A stretch of 64,000 nt of DNA from JABCZH01 sp963803775 (GCA_963803775.1 CAWDNS010000007.1:868001-932000), one strand, 5' to 3'; shown: positions 35,108 to 44,233, counted from the stretch's first letter. The notes: generated by a model not told the origin, from the sequence alone. Program-made: numbers and translations.

Positions 35108-35998
35108 ATGACGACACATATGTGGCTGTTTTGTTTGCTGGCCTGCCGGTTATGTGTGGCTGGAGTTGGCGACACGCCGGAGATCACGCGAATCTCGCCG
35201 ACCAGCGGTCCGGAGGGTACACGGGTTGAGATCACCGGCAGAAATTTGCGGGAAGTGAGCCGCGTTGTCATTGGCACGACCGGCGCGGATTTCAAGATTA
35301 TTTCTGCGGAGGAGTTGATTGCGATTGTCCCGCATCGGACGGCGACGTCGGTTATTACTCTGATTGCGCCGCAGACGCGGGCGGCGAGTCCGTTTGCTTT
35401 TGTGGTAGAAAGCGATCCGCGAGTGCCTGACGAGGCGAGCTATAAGGCTGGATACGTGAATTCGACGCCGGCGCCTGAGGGATTCTCGTCTGTACTGCTG
35501 TGGGGCATTGCGATTGCCGACACGCGGGTTTCTGGGTATGCCTCGGCGACAATTGAAGTGGCGTGGACGCAGCTTTCGTGCCGGGCTGACGGTCACGAGG
35601 TTGTGCTCAACGACGATCGTGGGGCGGTGCGAGGTGGTCTGTACCGGCGCAATCCCTGGTTCGGAAGCAACGATCATGAGCCGTTGCCGATGGTGTTCGA
35701 TCCTCTGAATAATGCGGTGATTCTTCGCGTAGGCCAGCGCCCTGACAAAGTCTGGCACTTTTGGCCGGCATCACTGAGGCCGTTGCTGCCGGAAGGAAGG
35801 CTGGAGGGTTGTACAGTCAGAGCGCGAGTGAAGATTTCTCCTGGAGCGTTGCTGCAAATGGGCATGGATTATTGGCGCAATCCGACGATTGTGTACGGCC
35901 CGGGTGACAGTCACGAGGCTGGGGCCAGCAACTGGTATTTTTCGTCGGAACGTTGGCAGGAAGCGGAGTTTACGGACATCGGCGGAGTGAAGTTCTAG
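35108..35998 (+). CDS. Secreted IPT/TIG-domain protein
   Basis: 296 aa with a short hydrophobic N-terminus (WLFCLLACRLCVAGV) and an IPT/TIG Ig-like domain at about residues 22-105 (ITRISPTSGPEGTRVEITG is its signature). The rest, about 190 residues, is beta-rich with many Trp and Tyr and no recognised family. IPT domains usually mediate surface or polysaccharide contacts. It is a single gene with dispersed repeats on both sides. Confidence 0.7.
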   Translation: MTTHMWLFCLLACRLCVAGVGDTPEITRISPTSGPEGTRVEITGRNLREVSRVVIGTTGADFKIISAEELIAIVPHRTATSVITLIAPQTRAASPFAFVVESDPRVPDEASYKAGYVNSTPAPEGFSSVLLWGIAIADTRVSGYASATIEVAWTQLSCRADGHEVVLNDDRGAVRGGLYRRNPWFGSNDHEPLPMVFDPLNNAVILRVGQRPDKVWHFWPASLRPLLPEGRLEGCTVRARVKISPGALLQMGMDYWRNPTIVYGPGDSHEAGASNWYFSSERWQEAEFTDIGGVKF

Positions 35999-36042
35999 CC
36001 GCTGATTTCGCAGAAAAGCGCAGATAAACCGCAGAATTGATC
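35996..36042. repeat. Dispersed intergenic repeat unit
   Basis: GCCGCTGATTTCGCAGAAAA followed by GCGCAGATAAACCGCAGA resembles units near 50.76 and 52.06 kb. It directly follows the stop codon of the preceding gene. Confidence 0.5.
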
Positions 36043-36183
36043 TTGACTTTGGGGCACGACCGGAGGAGAATGCCTGCGCTTGGGCGTGGCATCGTCCCCC
36101 AACTGTTGCCAGCGAAGCCCGCGTTTAGCTGTTAGCCAGGCGAAACCCTGGCAGTCTCTCAACTCCGGATCGGGAGGATTTCA

Positions 36184-37259
36184 ATGCGAAGAACAGCAGT
36201 GATTCTGTTCATGGTGTTGGTAGGAATAGCCTCTGTCGCTTTCGCACAAAACTATACGGTGACTGACTTGGGCGTGCTTTCTGGCGACAGTGCAGTGAGG
36301 GCTTGGAGATTAATAATTCCGGGCTAGTGGTGGGATGTTCCGACACCTCAGAGATCACCACGTATCCTTGTTCGTCAAGTTTCCCTGGCCAGGCTTTCGT
36401 GTGGAGCCTCAATAGCGGCATGCAGGGTATTGGCGTGTTGAGCGGAGGGGTCTTCAGTGAAGCTTATAGCATTACCGACTCTGGCCTGGCGGTGGGCTAC
36501 TCCCTGGACAGCCAGGGCGTCAGCACCCCATTTGTCTGGACGAAAGGTGCCGGCATGAGCGCGTTGCCCACGTTTTCGGGCGCTACCTATAGTTTTGCGG
36601 GTCAGGCCAACGCAAAAGGCGCAATCGCCGGCAGTTCCAACTCCGGTGCTAACCCCTCGGTAATCCTTCCTGTAGCCTGGATCAAGAGCGGGAACGCCTA
36701 TAAATTACTGACGCTACCTACTCTCTCCGGGGCGGTGATCAGCTTGTGTTGCAGTATCAACAACAGCGACGAAGGAGCTGGTGTTGCCTTTCTCGATTAC
36801 ACGGGAACGAACTACCACGCTTTTCTGGTCAAGGCTACCGGGGTCAACGATCTCGGTACCCTTCCCGGCGGCACGATCAGCAACGGCATCTGGATTAACT
36901 CCTCCGGGGTGGTCGCAGGTTATTCCAACAGCTCCGCCAGCGGCTCGAACTGGATTGCGGTGGCATGGGACCCAAGCAAGAAAATACATAGCTTGGGGAC
37001 GCTGCCGGACGGCACTAGCAGCGCCGGCAACGGTATCAATGACTCGAACCAGATTGTCGGGTTCTCCAGCACGGCGACGAGCACGAGTGACGCTATGATT
37101 TGGACTCAGAAAGGCGGCATGAAGGACCTGAACAATCTGATCCCTCCCAATTCCGGTTGGGTGCTGGTGCTGGCAAATTCGATTAACAATTTGGGACAGA
37201 TTACCGGCTACGGCACCATCAATGGCGAGAACCATGCGTTCCTGTTGACGCCGCAATAG
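36184..37259 (+). CDS. Secreted HAF-repeat protein, frameshifted after the signal peptide
   Basis: The ATG at 36184 has a GGGAGG site and opens a signal peptide (VGIASVAFAQ) followed by NYTVTDLGVLSGDSAVRA. At about 36300 the frame is lost and ends at a TAG near 36326. The rest (LEINNSGLVVGCSD onward) lies one frame over and is open to 37259. One missing base, for example a T in the GCTT stretch, restores about 358 aa. At least six HAF units (such as SITDSGLAVGYS, GINDSNQIVGFS, SINNLGQITGYG) are visible, some ending in HAFLL. Confidence 0.75.
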
Positions 37260-37364
37260 GGTTTCTAAGGCTGGGCGAGTTGGGAGTTCGGCGCGGAGGA
37301 TATCGAGCGAAAACTTGGAGAGTGGGTCACGACCTAAAAAGCGAGTATCGACGCGCTTCCTCCG

Positions 37365-37706
37365 CTACTTCTTCTCGGCTTTCTTGCTGGATGATTCCGA
37401 CTTTGAACTGGATTCCTTCTTGGATTCGGACTTCGGCTCGGACTTCGAACTGGAGTCGTTTTTCGAATCAGACTTCGAATCGGACTTCGAACTAGGGTCG
37501 GAGGATGATGCCGACCCGCCCGATGACTTCTTGGGATAGTCGGTGACGTACCATCCTGAGCCTTTGAATTGCACGGCGGGGGCGGAGATCATTTGTTCGA
37601 TGGGACCGCCGCATTCTGGACATTTTTTGGTGTGGGGAGCAGCGAACGTTTGGATTCGCTCGAAGCGATGGTGGCACTTCTTACACTCGTATTCGTAAAG
37701 TGGCAT
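37365..37706 (-). CDS. FmdB family zinc-ribbon protein with a Ser/Lys-rich tail
   Basis: 113 aa from the ATG at 37706 (AGGAG site). The N-terminal 60 residues are the FmdB zinc ribbon: MPLYEYECKKC, then KKCPECGGPIEQ, giving two CxxC pairs, and KGSGWYVTDYP. The last 50 or so residues are almost only Ser, Lys, Asp and Glu in short repeats (SKSDSKSDSK-like). FmdB is a putative regulatory protein of unknown target. The tail is highly charged and probably disordered. Confidence 0.9.
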   Translation of the reverse strand: MPLYEYECKKCHHRFERIQTFAAPHTKKCPECGGPIEQMISAPAVQFKGSGWYVTDYPKKSSGGSASSSDPSSKSDSKSDSKNDSSSKSEPKSESKKESSSKSESSSKKAEKK

Positions 37707-37800
37707 GGACTCCTGGATCAACTTCGCGCGTCGATTCTATTTTGATTCTAGGGTGTGCGCTTCTCCGCCGTCAATTTGCTCGATGGTTGCGGGTCGGGGC

Positions 37801-38130
37801 TCACCACTTTTTGAAGATCACGGCCACCGCAGCCACGATCATGACAAAACCCACGGCGTAGTTCCATCGTAGTGGTTCCTTCAGATACAGAATCGAGAAG
37901 ATTGAGAAGACGGTCAGTGTGATGACTTCCTGAATAGTTTTGAGCTGGGCGGCGGTGAATTCATAGGAGCCGATGCGGTTGGCCGGGACTTGAAAGCAGT
38001 ATTCCGCGAAGGCGATGGTCCAACTGATCAGGATCACTTTGAACAGCGGTGCTTGGCGGTATTTCAAATGGCCGTACCAGGCGAAGGTCATGAAGATGTT
38101 GGAAATGGTAAGAAGGATGATGGTAGTCAT
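37801..38130 (-). CDS. DMT family (DUF486) membrane protein
   Basis: 109 aa with four hydrophobic segments. Landmarks are MTFAWYGHLKY, WTIAFAEYCFQVPANRIG and LKTIQEVITLTVF, typical of DUF486. These short proteins resemble half of a drug/metabolite transporter and probably act as dimers. The substrate is unknown. Confidence 0.9.
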   Translation of the reverse strand: MTTIILLTISNIFMTFAWYGHLKYRQAPLFKVILISWTIAFAEYCFQVPANRIGSYEFTAAQLKTIQEVITLTVFSIFSILYLKEPLRWNYAVGFVMIVAAVAVIFKKW

Positions 38131-38160
38131 GCGGACTATTTTCTATCAATTCGTTAGTTC

Positions 38161-38195
38161 TTAACCACAGAGGGCACAGAGGAACACAGGGACTG
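38161..38195 (+). repeat. Dispersed repeat, CCACAGAGGGCACAGAG family
   Basis: TTAACCACAGAGGGCACAGA then GGAACACAGGGACTGCA. It sits directly upstream of the rsmI start codon. Confidence 0.6.
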
Positions 38196-38204
38196 CAACT
38201 GCTT

Positions 38205-39116
38205 ATGCAATCGGATGGTAGACTCGGCTCGATGGCGTTGGAAGAAAAAGTCGATCCCACGGGTTCCAGTCCTTTGGCCCCCGGACTGTATCTGGTGGCG
38301 ACACCGATTGGGAATCTGGAGGATATCACGCTGCGGGCAGTGCGAGTGCTGAAGGAAGCCGACGTGATTGCCTGCGAAGACACTCGCCAGACACAGAAGC
38401 TGCTCAATCATTACGGAATTGCTACCCGGACCACGAGTTATCACGAACACAACGAGCTCACGCGTGCGCCGGAGCTGGTGCTCGACTTGGAACAGGGTGC
38501 GCGGATCGCGTTGGTGACCGATGCAGGCATGCCGGGAATTTCCGATCCGGGATTCCGGCTGATAGGGCTGGCGATCCGGCATCACGTGCCGGTGGTGCCA
38601 ATCCCGGGGGCATCGGCGTTTCTGGCGGCGCTGGTAGCGAGCGGGCTGCCAACGGATTCGTTCCGTTTCAGCGGCTTTTTGCCGGCGAAACAGGGACAGC
38701 GACGGGCGCTGCTGGAGAGTGTGGGCGATTCGCCCCGAACGCAGGTGTTCTATGAAGCCCCGCATCGGGTGAAAGAGTCGCTCGAGGACGTTGTTCAAGT
38801 GCTGGGAGCCGGCCGGCACGTAGTTGTCGCGCGCGAAGTGACTAAGTTGCATGAGGAATTCTTGCGAGGGCACGCGGGTGATGTGCTCGAAACGCTGAAG
38901 ACTCGTGGCGATGTTAAGGGCGAGATTACTTTGCTGATTGGCAAGGCGGAGGAGGCGGAGAAACGGGTTGCGCCGTCGCGTGCGAGTGTCCGGCAGCGGC
39001 TGGAGCAGGTGATGGCGGAAGAAAAGTTGGACGAGAAGACCGCGCTCAAGAAAGTGGCGAAGGAGATGGGCGTGTCGAAGAGCGAGGCGTATCGGGAGTT
39101 GCAAAGGAGCAAGTGA
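38205..39116 (+). CDS. rsmI: 16S rRNA (cytidine-1402-2'-O)-methyltransferase RsmI
   Basis: 303 aa, tetrapyrrole-methylase fold. Landmarks are LYLVATPIGNLEDITLRA, CEDTRQTQKLLNHYGI, ALVTDAGMPGISDPG and YEAPHRVKESL. The C-terminal 50 residues form a helical RsmI domain ending SKSEAYRELQ. It methylates the ribose of C1402 in 16S rRNA. An in-frame ATG at 38232 is an equally possible start; neither has a good ribosome site. A dispersed repeat abuts the 5' end. Confidence 0.95.
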   Translation: MQSDGRLGSMALEEKVDPTGSSPLAPGLYLVATPIGNLEDITLRAVRVLKEADVIACEDTRQTQKLLNHYGIATRTTSYHEHNELTRAPELVLDLEQGARIALVTDAGMPGISDPGFRLIGLAIRHHVPVVPIPGASAFLAALVASGLPTDSFRFSGFLPAKQGQRRALLESVGDSPRTQVFYEAPHRVKESLEDVVQVLGAGRHVVVAREVTKLHEEFLRGHAGDVLETLKTRGDVKGEITLLIGKAEEAEKRVAPSRASVRQRLEQVMAEEKLDEKTALKKVAKEMGVSKSEAYRELQRSK

Positions 39117-39163
39117 GGGGCGCCAGGCCGCTGCAAGTTTCGGGCATTTCGTAACGGTATTGG

Positions 39164-39798
39164 TTAAGGCAGAGCTGCGGGTCGCGTTCCGACTCGCTGT
39201 TTTCGCCCTTTCCCGCCGAGCGCTTCTGCGAGCCACGTTGGCATCTTCTGGCTGTCCTCCACCGTTTTGGCGCTATCGGCCTTGGCACGCTTCCTGTCAC
39301 TGTGTCTCGTGCGAAGATCCACGACTCTAGCGAGCAGATGTATCAATGCCGCACGTTGTGCTGGGCTGAACAAACTCGAGATCGTGGCTGCATAGCCGCC
39401 GTATAGGTCTCGTTCCTTCGGGGGCAAAATCTCATGACTGATATCCGTCAAAAGTCTCTCGACCGTCATCGAACTATTGTCTGGGCCTCTGTCCTCCGCG
39501 ATGAGCTCGCCCTCGGCTCTCGCAAAGTCTTCCTCCTGCCCGCGGTGTGGCAGTCGATCCGTAGCCCTAATTCGAGAGCTCGCCACCGCAGGCCTGCACC
39601 CATTTTTCCTCTCACTTTCTGGACGAGCCGCTTCTTTTCATTTCTGATTTCGTAGCAGTGGCGACAGAGATCAGCGCGATAAATTTCGTGGTAGGGACTG
39701 GAGCACCAATCGCACCGGTCCCCTCGCAGGGCTGCGAACGTGCTTGCCGCCTCGTCGTACGGCCACGAGGACGGTATCGAAGCTGACGTGCGGTTCAT
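39164..39798 (-). CDS. Zinc-finger protein of unknown function, probably frameshifted
   Basis: The ATG at 39798 has a GGGAGG site. The first 70 codons hold a C-x2-C-x12-C-x2-C zinc finger (CDWCSS to CRHCYEI) and a basic helix. At about 39566 the frame drifts into an Arg/Ser-rich end, while a neighbouring frame from the same point has better coding character (SMTVERLLTDISHEILPP, SLFSPAQRAALIHLLARVVD) and runs to 39164. One extra G in the GGG run joins the two into about 211 aa. The joined reading is inferred. No family was recognised. It lies in a small patch between two housekeeping genes. Confidence 0.45.
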
Positions 39799-39843
39799 GG
39801 AAGGACCTCCCCTCGGTCTGGCAGAGTCTCGGGCCGACGGCCT

Positions 39844-40161
39844 TCATTGCACTTTGCCGCCACGCTCACGCAAAGTTGCGCTGATCGGCTGCCATTGGCT
39901 GAAGCAGCCCGCCGTGCAGCGATGGCCTGGGAATCGTGCTTGAAAACGAGCGTCAACTTTCTTGCAGCATTCCTCCCGTGTTCCCGCATGCTCGGCTGTT
40001 GGATCGACCAGGCCAATATTTCCTTCAAACTCGCCAGATGGGACGACAAACACGCTCAGGATCGTGTAGGGCAGCCCTTCACCCGCAAGAATGTGCCTTC
40101 GCTGCCAACCTTCTGCCATTGGATACGAGTGAAGCCGTTCGTACTCGTCAGGTCGGGGCAT
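39844..40161 (-). CDS. Small protein of unknown function
   Basis: 105 aa from the ATG at 40161; AAGGAG lies 13 bases upstream. The middle (ILAGEGLPYTILSVFVVPSG) reads as a beta hairpin, and the end has CCKKVDARF, HRC and AGCF cysteines. It precedes the zinc-finger gene on the same strand by 45 bases, so they may be co-transcribed. No family was recognised. The composition is plausible, but coding is not certain. The 276 bases upstream of it (40162-40437) show nothing. Confidence 0.45.
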   Translation of the reverse strand: MPRPDEYERLHSYPMAEGWQRRHILAGEGLPYTILSVFVVPSGEFEGNIGLVDPTAEHAGTREECCKKVDARFQARFPGHRCTAGCFSQWQPISATLRERGGKVQ

Positions 40162-40437
40162 TCTTAGTCGCTGACTCCTTACTTTGGCGCTTGGAAGTAT
40201 TGCAACATAGGCTAATGGGAAGCGCCAAGGGGCGAGAGTGGAATATTTCGTCGGTTCCCAGGAGCGGGGCGGCACGGAAAACCTCCACCCCCTCCTACTT
40301 CAGGTTTACGTCTGGCCGAGCTGTGTGGTGTAGGTGAATGCAGTCCAACGGTTGTCGGGCGTAATGGAAACGGCATTACTCGTAGGGCGCAGCAGACCTA
40401 TGCCGAAGTTCCCGCCGGCAAGGCTCAAGATCTACTC

Positions 40438-40896
40438 CTATCTTGGCGTTAGTTCCCGCTTGACGGCCTCGCTGACCACTTTGCCGTCCACCCGGATGCC
40501 TTCGGCGGCGAAGCGGGCCATGACGTTTTTCATGACTGTTCCCATATCTTTCATGGTGGGCGAACCCATTTCGGCGATTACGGCCTTCACGCCGGCGGCA
40601 ATGTGTTCTTCGGTGGCGGCTTTGGGGAGGTAGGCCTCGATCAGGACGATTTCGGCGGCCTCTTTGTCGGCCATTTCTTTGCGGCCGCCTTTGAGGAACT
40701 GCTCGACGGATTCTTTGCGCTGTTTGATCAGCGTGCTCAGCACTTGCTGGGATTCTTTGTCGTCGAGCGGTGCCATTTTTTCGATTTCACGATTCTTGAG
40801 GGCGGTTTTCACCATACGCAGAGTGGACAGACGCTGCTCTTCCCGGGCCTTCATGGCTGTGGTGATGTCTTTCTGAATCTGATCGATCAGGGGCAT
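40438..40896 (-). CDS. GatB/YqeY domain protein
   Basis: 152 aa. Landmarks are RLSTLRMVKTALKNREIE, LSTLIKQRKESVEQF, EIVLIEAYLP and MGTVMKNVMARF. YqeY resembles the tail domain of the GatB subunit of tRNA amidotransferase, but its role as a stand-alone protein is unclear. A TATAAT box (40904-40909, minus strand) lies only seven bases before the ATG, so the mRNA may be leaderless. Confidence 0.94.
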   Translation of the reverse strand: MPLIDQIQKDITTAMKAREEQRLSTLRMVKTALKNREIEKMAPLDDKESQQVLSTLIKQRKESVEQFLKGGRKEMADKEAAEIVLIEAYLPKAATEEHIAAGVKAVIAEMGSPTMKDMGTVMKNVMARFAAEGIRVDGKVVSEAVKRELTPR

Positions 40897-40903
40897 GATG
40901 GCA

Positions 40904-40909
40904 ATTATA
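40904..40909 (-). promoter_or_regulatory. -10 box for a possibly leaderless yqeY transcript
   Basis: A perfect TATAAT on the minus strand with transcription expected to begin at or next to the ATG at 40896. No Shine-Dalgarno site lies between. No good -35 box was seen. Confidence 0.4.
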
Positions 40910-40985
40910 CTTCGTTCATTTTCTAGACATTCGGCGGAACCGAATCGAGATATGGTGCATCTGAACAGTTGGAGGTAATGGAATC

Positions 40986-41288
40986 ATGGGAAAGCTAGCC
41001 ATTTGGGCTCAACTAGAAGCCAAGCCGGGCAAAGAGCAGGAAGTGGAAAAATTTCTGAAATCCGCGCAACCGCTTGCTGAACAAGAAGCAGGGACGATTA
41101 GCTGGTATGCCGTCAAGATGGGACCTACAAAATACGGCATTTTCGATACCTTCGCAGATGAAACGGGCCGGAACGCTCACCTGAATGGTGAGATCGCCAA
41201 GGCGCTTTTCGCCAAAGCGCAAGATCTGTTTTCGAAACCTCCGGAGATTGCCAAGCCCGAGATTCTCGCGTCAAAATCCGCTCGCTGA
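40986..41288 (+). CDS. Antibiotic biosynthesis monooxygenase (ABM) domain protein
   Basis: 100 aa single ferredoxin-like ABM domain, with the pattern LEAKPGKEQEVEKFLKSA, GTISWYAVK, YGIFDTFADETGRNAHL. Members act as cofactor-free quinol or heme monooxygenases, usually as dimers. The substrate cannot be told from the sequence. GGAGG lies before the ATG at 40986. Confidence 0.85.
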   Translation: MGKLAIWAQLEAKPGKEQEVEKFLKSAQPLAEQEAGTISWYAVKMGPTKYGIFDTFADETGRNAHLNGEIAKALFAKAQDLFSKPPEIAKPEILASKSAR

Positions 41289-41407
41289 GTTCGTCGATAG
41301 TTAGGCCCTACCTTCAGCCCTCTGGCGATGATGGGCGAGCGTGTGCCACAATCGGGCCGGCTTCCGATAAACTAAACATTCTCGGAATCTTCCAGGACTC
41401 TATCGGC

Positions 41408-42589
41408 ATGCTGCGCAAGAATCGCCTATTCACGCCGGGGCCAACGCCTCTTCTTCCCGCGGCCCAGACCGCCATGGCTTCGTTTGCGATGCACCATCGC
41501 ACTGCCGATTTTCGGGCGCTGTATTCGCGGGTGCTGGCTGAGATGAAGGATTTCATCGGCACGAAGAATGATGTGCTGGTGCTGGCGTCTTCGGGAACAG
41601 GCGTGATGGAAGGCGCTGTGTCGAATCTGACTTCCCCAGGCGACAAAGTTCTGGTGCTCAGTGCAGGCAAGTTTGGCGAACGCTGGCGCGATCTGGCGAA
41701 GGCCTTCGGGTGCATCGTGGAGGTGGTGAATGCTCCCTATGGCGAAACATTTTCGCTGGATGAGATTCGAGGGAAGCTGACTGCGGATGTTCGCGCCGTT
41801 TACATGCAAGCCACCGAGAGTTCGACTGGAGCGCGGCATGATGTAGAAGCGGTTGCGCGGCTGGTGCGGGAAAGTGGCGGTGACGCGTTGCTGATGATCG
41901 ATGGCATCACCGGCCTGGGCACGACGCGGTTTGATGTTGACGGATGGGGGATGGATGTAATTATCGGAGGTTCACAGAAGGCGCTGATGATCCCGCCGGG
42001 GCTGGCGTATTGCGCGGTCAGTGAGCGCGCCTGGAAGCGGATGGAGACAGCGAAGTCGCCGCGATATTACTTCGATTTCCGCAAAGAGAGAAAAGCTGCG
42101 GCCAAAGGCGAGTCTGCGTTTACTCCGGCGACGTCGCTATTTGCGGCGTTGGGGGCGGCGCTGGATTTCATACGGCAGATGGGAAATGGGCACGTAGCAG
42201 CGGGCCGGATCGCGCTGATTGAGAATGCAGAACTGGCGGCAGCGATGACGCGGGCTGGGGCAAAGGCGCTCGGGCTCGAGTTGTTTGCTCCGACGTGTCC
42301 GGCGGCAGCGCTCACGGCAATTCAATCGCCAGCTGGCGTGGACTCGGGCGCAATGGTCAAGCAATTCCGCGTAGATTTCGGGGCCGTGGTTGCGAATGGG
42401 CAGTCAGAGATGAAGGGCAAACTGTTCCGCATCGCGCACCTCGGCTATTACGACTATCTGGACACGATTGGGATTCTGGGCGCGCTGGAGCATGTGATGG
42501 CGGGTGTGGGGCAGGCTATCGAGTATGGTGCGGCGGTGCGAGCGGCTCAAGAGGTTTATGCGAAAACTGCGATGGGTGCAAGAAATTGA
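41408..42589 (+). CDS. Class V aminotransferase (alanine-glyoxylate / serine-pyruvate type)
   Basis: 393 aa, PLP fold type I. The start LRKNRLFTPGPTPLLP is diagnostic for this family. The PLP lysine is K191 in GGSQKALMIPPG, and D170 in the MIDGITGLG loop binds the ring. The gene lies 45 bases before serA. In several phyla this family supplies the phosphoserine or serine transaminase step, so the pair may form a serine synthesis unit; I infer this from position only. Confidence 0.9.
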   Translation: MLRKNRLFTPGPTPLLPAAQTAMASFAMHHRTADFRALYSRVLAEMKDFIGTKNDVLVLASSGTGVMEGAVSNLTSPGDKVLVLSAGKFGERWRDLAKAFGCIVEVVNAPYGETFSLDEIRGKLTADVRAVYMQATESSTGARHDVEAVARLVRESGGDALLMIDGITGLGTTRFDVDGWGMDVIIGGSQKALMIPPGLAYCAVSERAWKRMETAKSPRYYFDFRKERKAAAKGESAFTPATSLFAALGAALDFIRQMGNGHVAAGRIALIENAELAAAMTRAGAKALGLELFAPTCPAAALTAIQSPAGVDSGAMVKQFRVDFGAVVANGQSEMKGKLFRIAHLGYYDYLDTIGILGALEHVMAGVGQAIEYGAAVRAAQEVYAKTAMGARN

Positions 42590-42596
42590 GTCCCAA

Positions 42597-42634
42597 AACC
42601 AGCTGCGGATTTTCACGGATCAACACAGATAAAC
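42597..42634 (+). repeat. Dispersed repeat unit abutting the serA start codon
   Basis: AACCAGCTGCGGATTTTCAC followed by GGATCAACACAGATAAAC matches the ACGGAT-type repeat near 20.13 kb. It fills the whole gap between the aminotransferase and serA, and no ribosome site remains before the serA ATG. Confidence 0.55.
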
Positions 42635-44233
42635 ATGAAGATTGTCATCGCTGAAAAAATATCCGCGTCCGCTGTGGACTTGCTGCGCGAGCCGCGCTGG
42701 GTGGTGGTCACGCCTGACAACATGGAGGGCGGGCTGGCGGCGCAACTGGAATCGGCGGATGCGCTGATTGTGCGTTCGGCGGTACAGGTGAATGCGGAGT
42801 TGTTGGCGAAGGCGCGCAAGCTGCGGGTGATTGGCCGCGCCGGAGTGGGTGTCGACAACATTGAACTCGATCCTGCCACTCGGCAGGGCATCGCGGTGAT
42901 GAATACGCCCGGCGCCAACGCCGTGGCCGTGGCCGAACACACGTTGGCCATGATGCTGGCCATGGCGCGTCACCTGTGCCGGGCGAACGACCTGATGCAC
43001 GCCGGCAAATGGGAAAAGAAATCTTTGCAAGGAACCGAGCTACGCGCGAAGACGCTGGGCGTCGTTGGGCTGGGGCGAGTCGGGATGGAAGTTGCACGCC
43101 GGGCGCGAGCATTTGGGATGGAGATCATCGGCCATGATCCCTTTGTCTCGGTGGTGGTTGCGAAAGAGCAGGGGATCCGGATGGCGACCCTGGAAGAACT
43201 GTATGCAGCCGCTGATTACCTGACCTTGCACGTCGGCCTCACGCCCCAAACCACAGGGATGATCAATGCCGCGACAATAAAGAAGATGAAACGTGGTATT
43301 CATCTGGTGAACTGCGCGCGCGGCGAACTGATGGATGAAGCTGCGCTGGCGCAGGGTTTGAAGCAGGGCCATGTAGCAGGAGCAGCGTTGGATGTTTTTG
43401 TTGAAGAGCCGTTGAAGAATTCGCCGCTGGCCACGTTTGATAACGTGATTCTAACTCCTCATATTGGTGGGGCCACTTTCGAGGCGCAGGAAGCGGTGGG
43501 CTATCAGATCGCGTTGCAGGTGAAGGAGTATTTGAAGAGCGGCGTGATCCAGAACGCGGTGAATGTTCCCTCGGTCTCGCACGATGAGTTTATCGAACTC
43601 CAGCCCTACATTGTGCTGGCGGAGAAGTTGGGTTCCTTCCTGGCACAGGTCAGCGAGGGTGCGCTGGAAGAAATCTCGTTACGCTACAGCGGGCATATTG
43701 CGGAGTGGAAGACAGACTTGATCCGCAATGCCGCGATCAAAGGCATTCTGAACGAGGCGCTGGAAGAAAAAGCCAACCTGGTGAATGCAGCGGCGATTGC
43801 CGCTTCGCGGGGGTTGCGAGTGCATGAGGCACGCAAGGCCAAAGGCTCGACCGGCGGGGCCGGCAGCGTGCTGTCCATCGTTATGAAGACTCAGACCGAG
43901 GAGCACATGGTAAAAGGCGCGGTATTGCATGGCCAGACACCGAGGTTGCTGCACGTAGATGGAATCGAAGTGGAAGCGCCGTTGGAACGGAACTTGATTT
44001 TCCTGAGCAACCGCGATGTACCGGGAGTGATTGGTAAAGTGGGGACGATTCTTGGCGATCACAAAATCAATATCGCGGATTTCTCGCTGGGACGGCGTGT
44101 GGGAAATGGGCCGGGGGGGATGCGCGAGGCTATCGCAGTGGTGCACGTGGATGGAGTTGTGCCGGACCGTGTGCTGGCGGCGCTCAGGAAAGTGCCGGCA
44201 ATCGCGCGGGCCAAGGCGATCCAGCTGGCATAA
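42635..44233 (+). CDS. serA: D-3-phosphoglycerate dehydrogenase
   Basis: 532 aa, the long type. The substrate domain is followed by the NAD-binding GLGRVGMEVARRA, the catalytic Arg in NCARGELMDE, the Glu in VEEPL and the His in TPHIGGAT. Then come the allosteric substrate-binding domain (about 320-450) and a C-terminal ACT domain (about 455-532, IFLSNRDVPGVIGKVG) that binds serine for feedback. It catalyses the first step of serine synthesis from 3-phosphoglycerate. It follows an aminotransferase gene, separated only by a repeat unit. Confidence 0.96.
   Translation: MKIVIAEKISASAVDLLREPRWVVVTPDNMEGGLAAQLESADALIVRSAVQVNAELLAKARKLRVIGRAGVGVDNIELDPATRQGIAVMNTPGANAVAVAEHTLAMMLAMARHLCRANDLMHAGKWEKKSLQGTELRAKTLGVVGLGRVGMEVARRARAFGMEIIGHDPFVSVVVAKEQGIRMATLEELYAAADYLTLHVGLTPQTTGMINAATIKKMKRGIHLVNCARGELMDEAALAQGLKQGHVAGAALDVFVEEPLKNSPLATFDNVILTPHIGGATFEAQEAVGYQIALQVKEYLKSGVIQNAVNVPSVSHDEFIELQPYIVLAEKLGSFLAQVSEGALEEISLRYSGHIAEWKTDLIRNAAIKGILNEALEEKANLVNAAAIAASRGLRVHEARKAKGSTGGAGSVLSIVMKTQTEEHMVKGAVLHGQTPRLLHVDGIEVEAPLERNLIFLSNRDVPGVIGKVGTILGDHKINIADFSLGRRVGNGPGGMREAIAVVHVDGVVPDRVLAALRKVPAIARAKAIQLA

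Noticed and set aside
37365..37540. The repetitive plus-strand frames opposite the FmdB tail
   Set aside because: They arise from the Ser/Lys/Asp codon repeats of the minus-strand FmdB gene.
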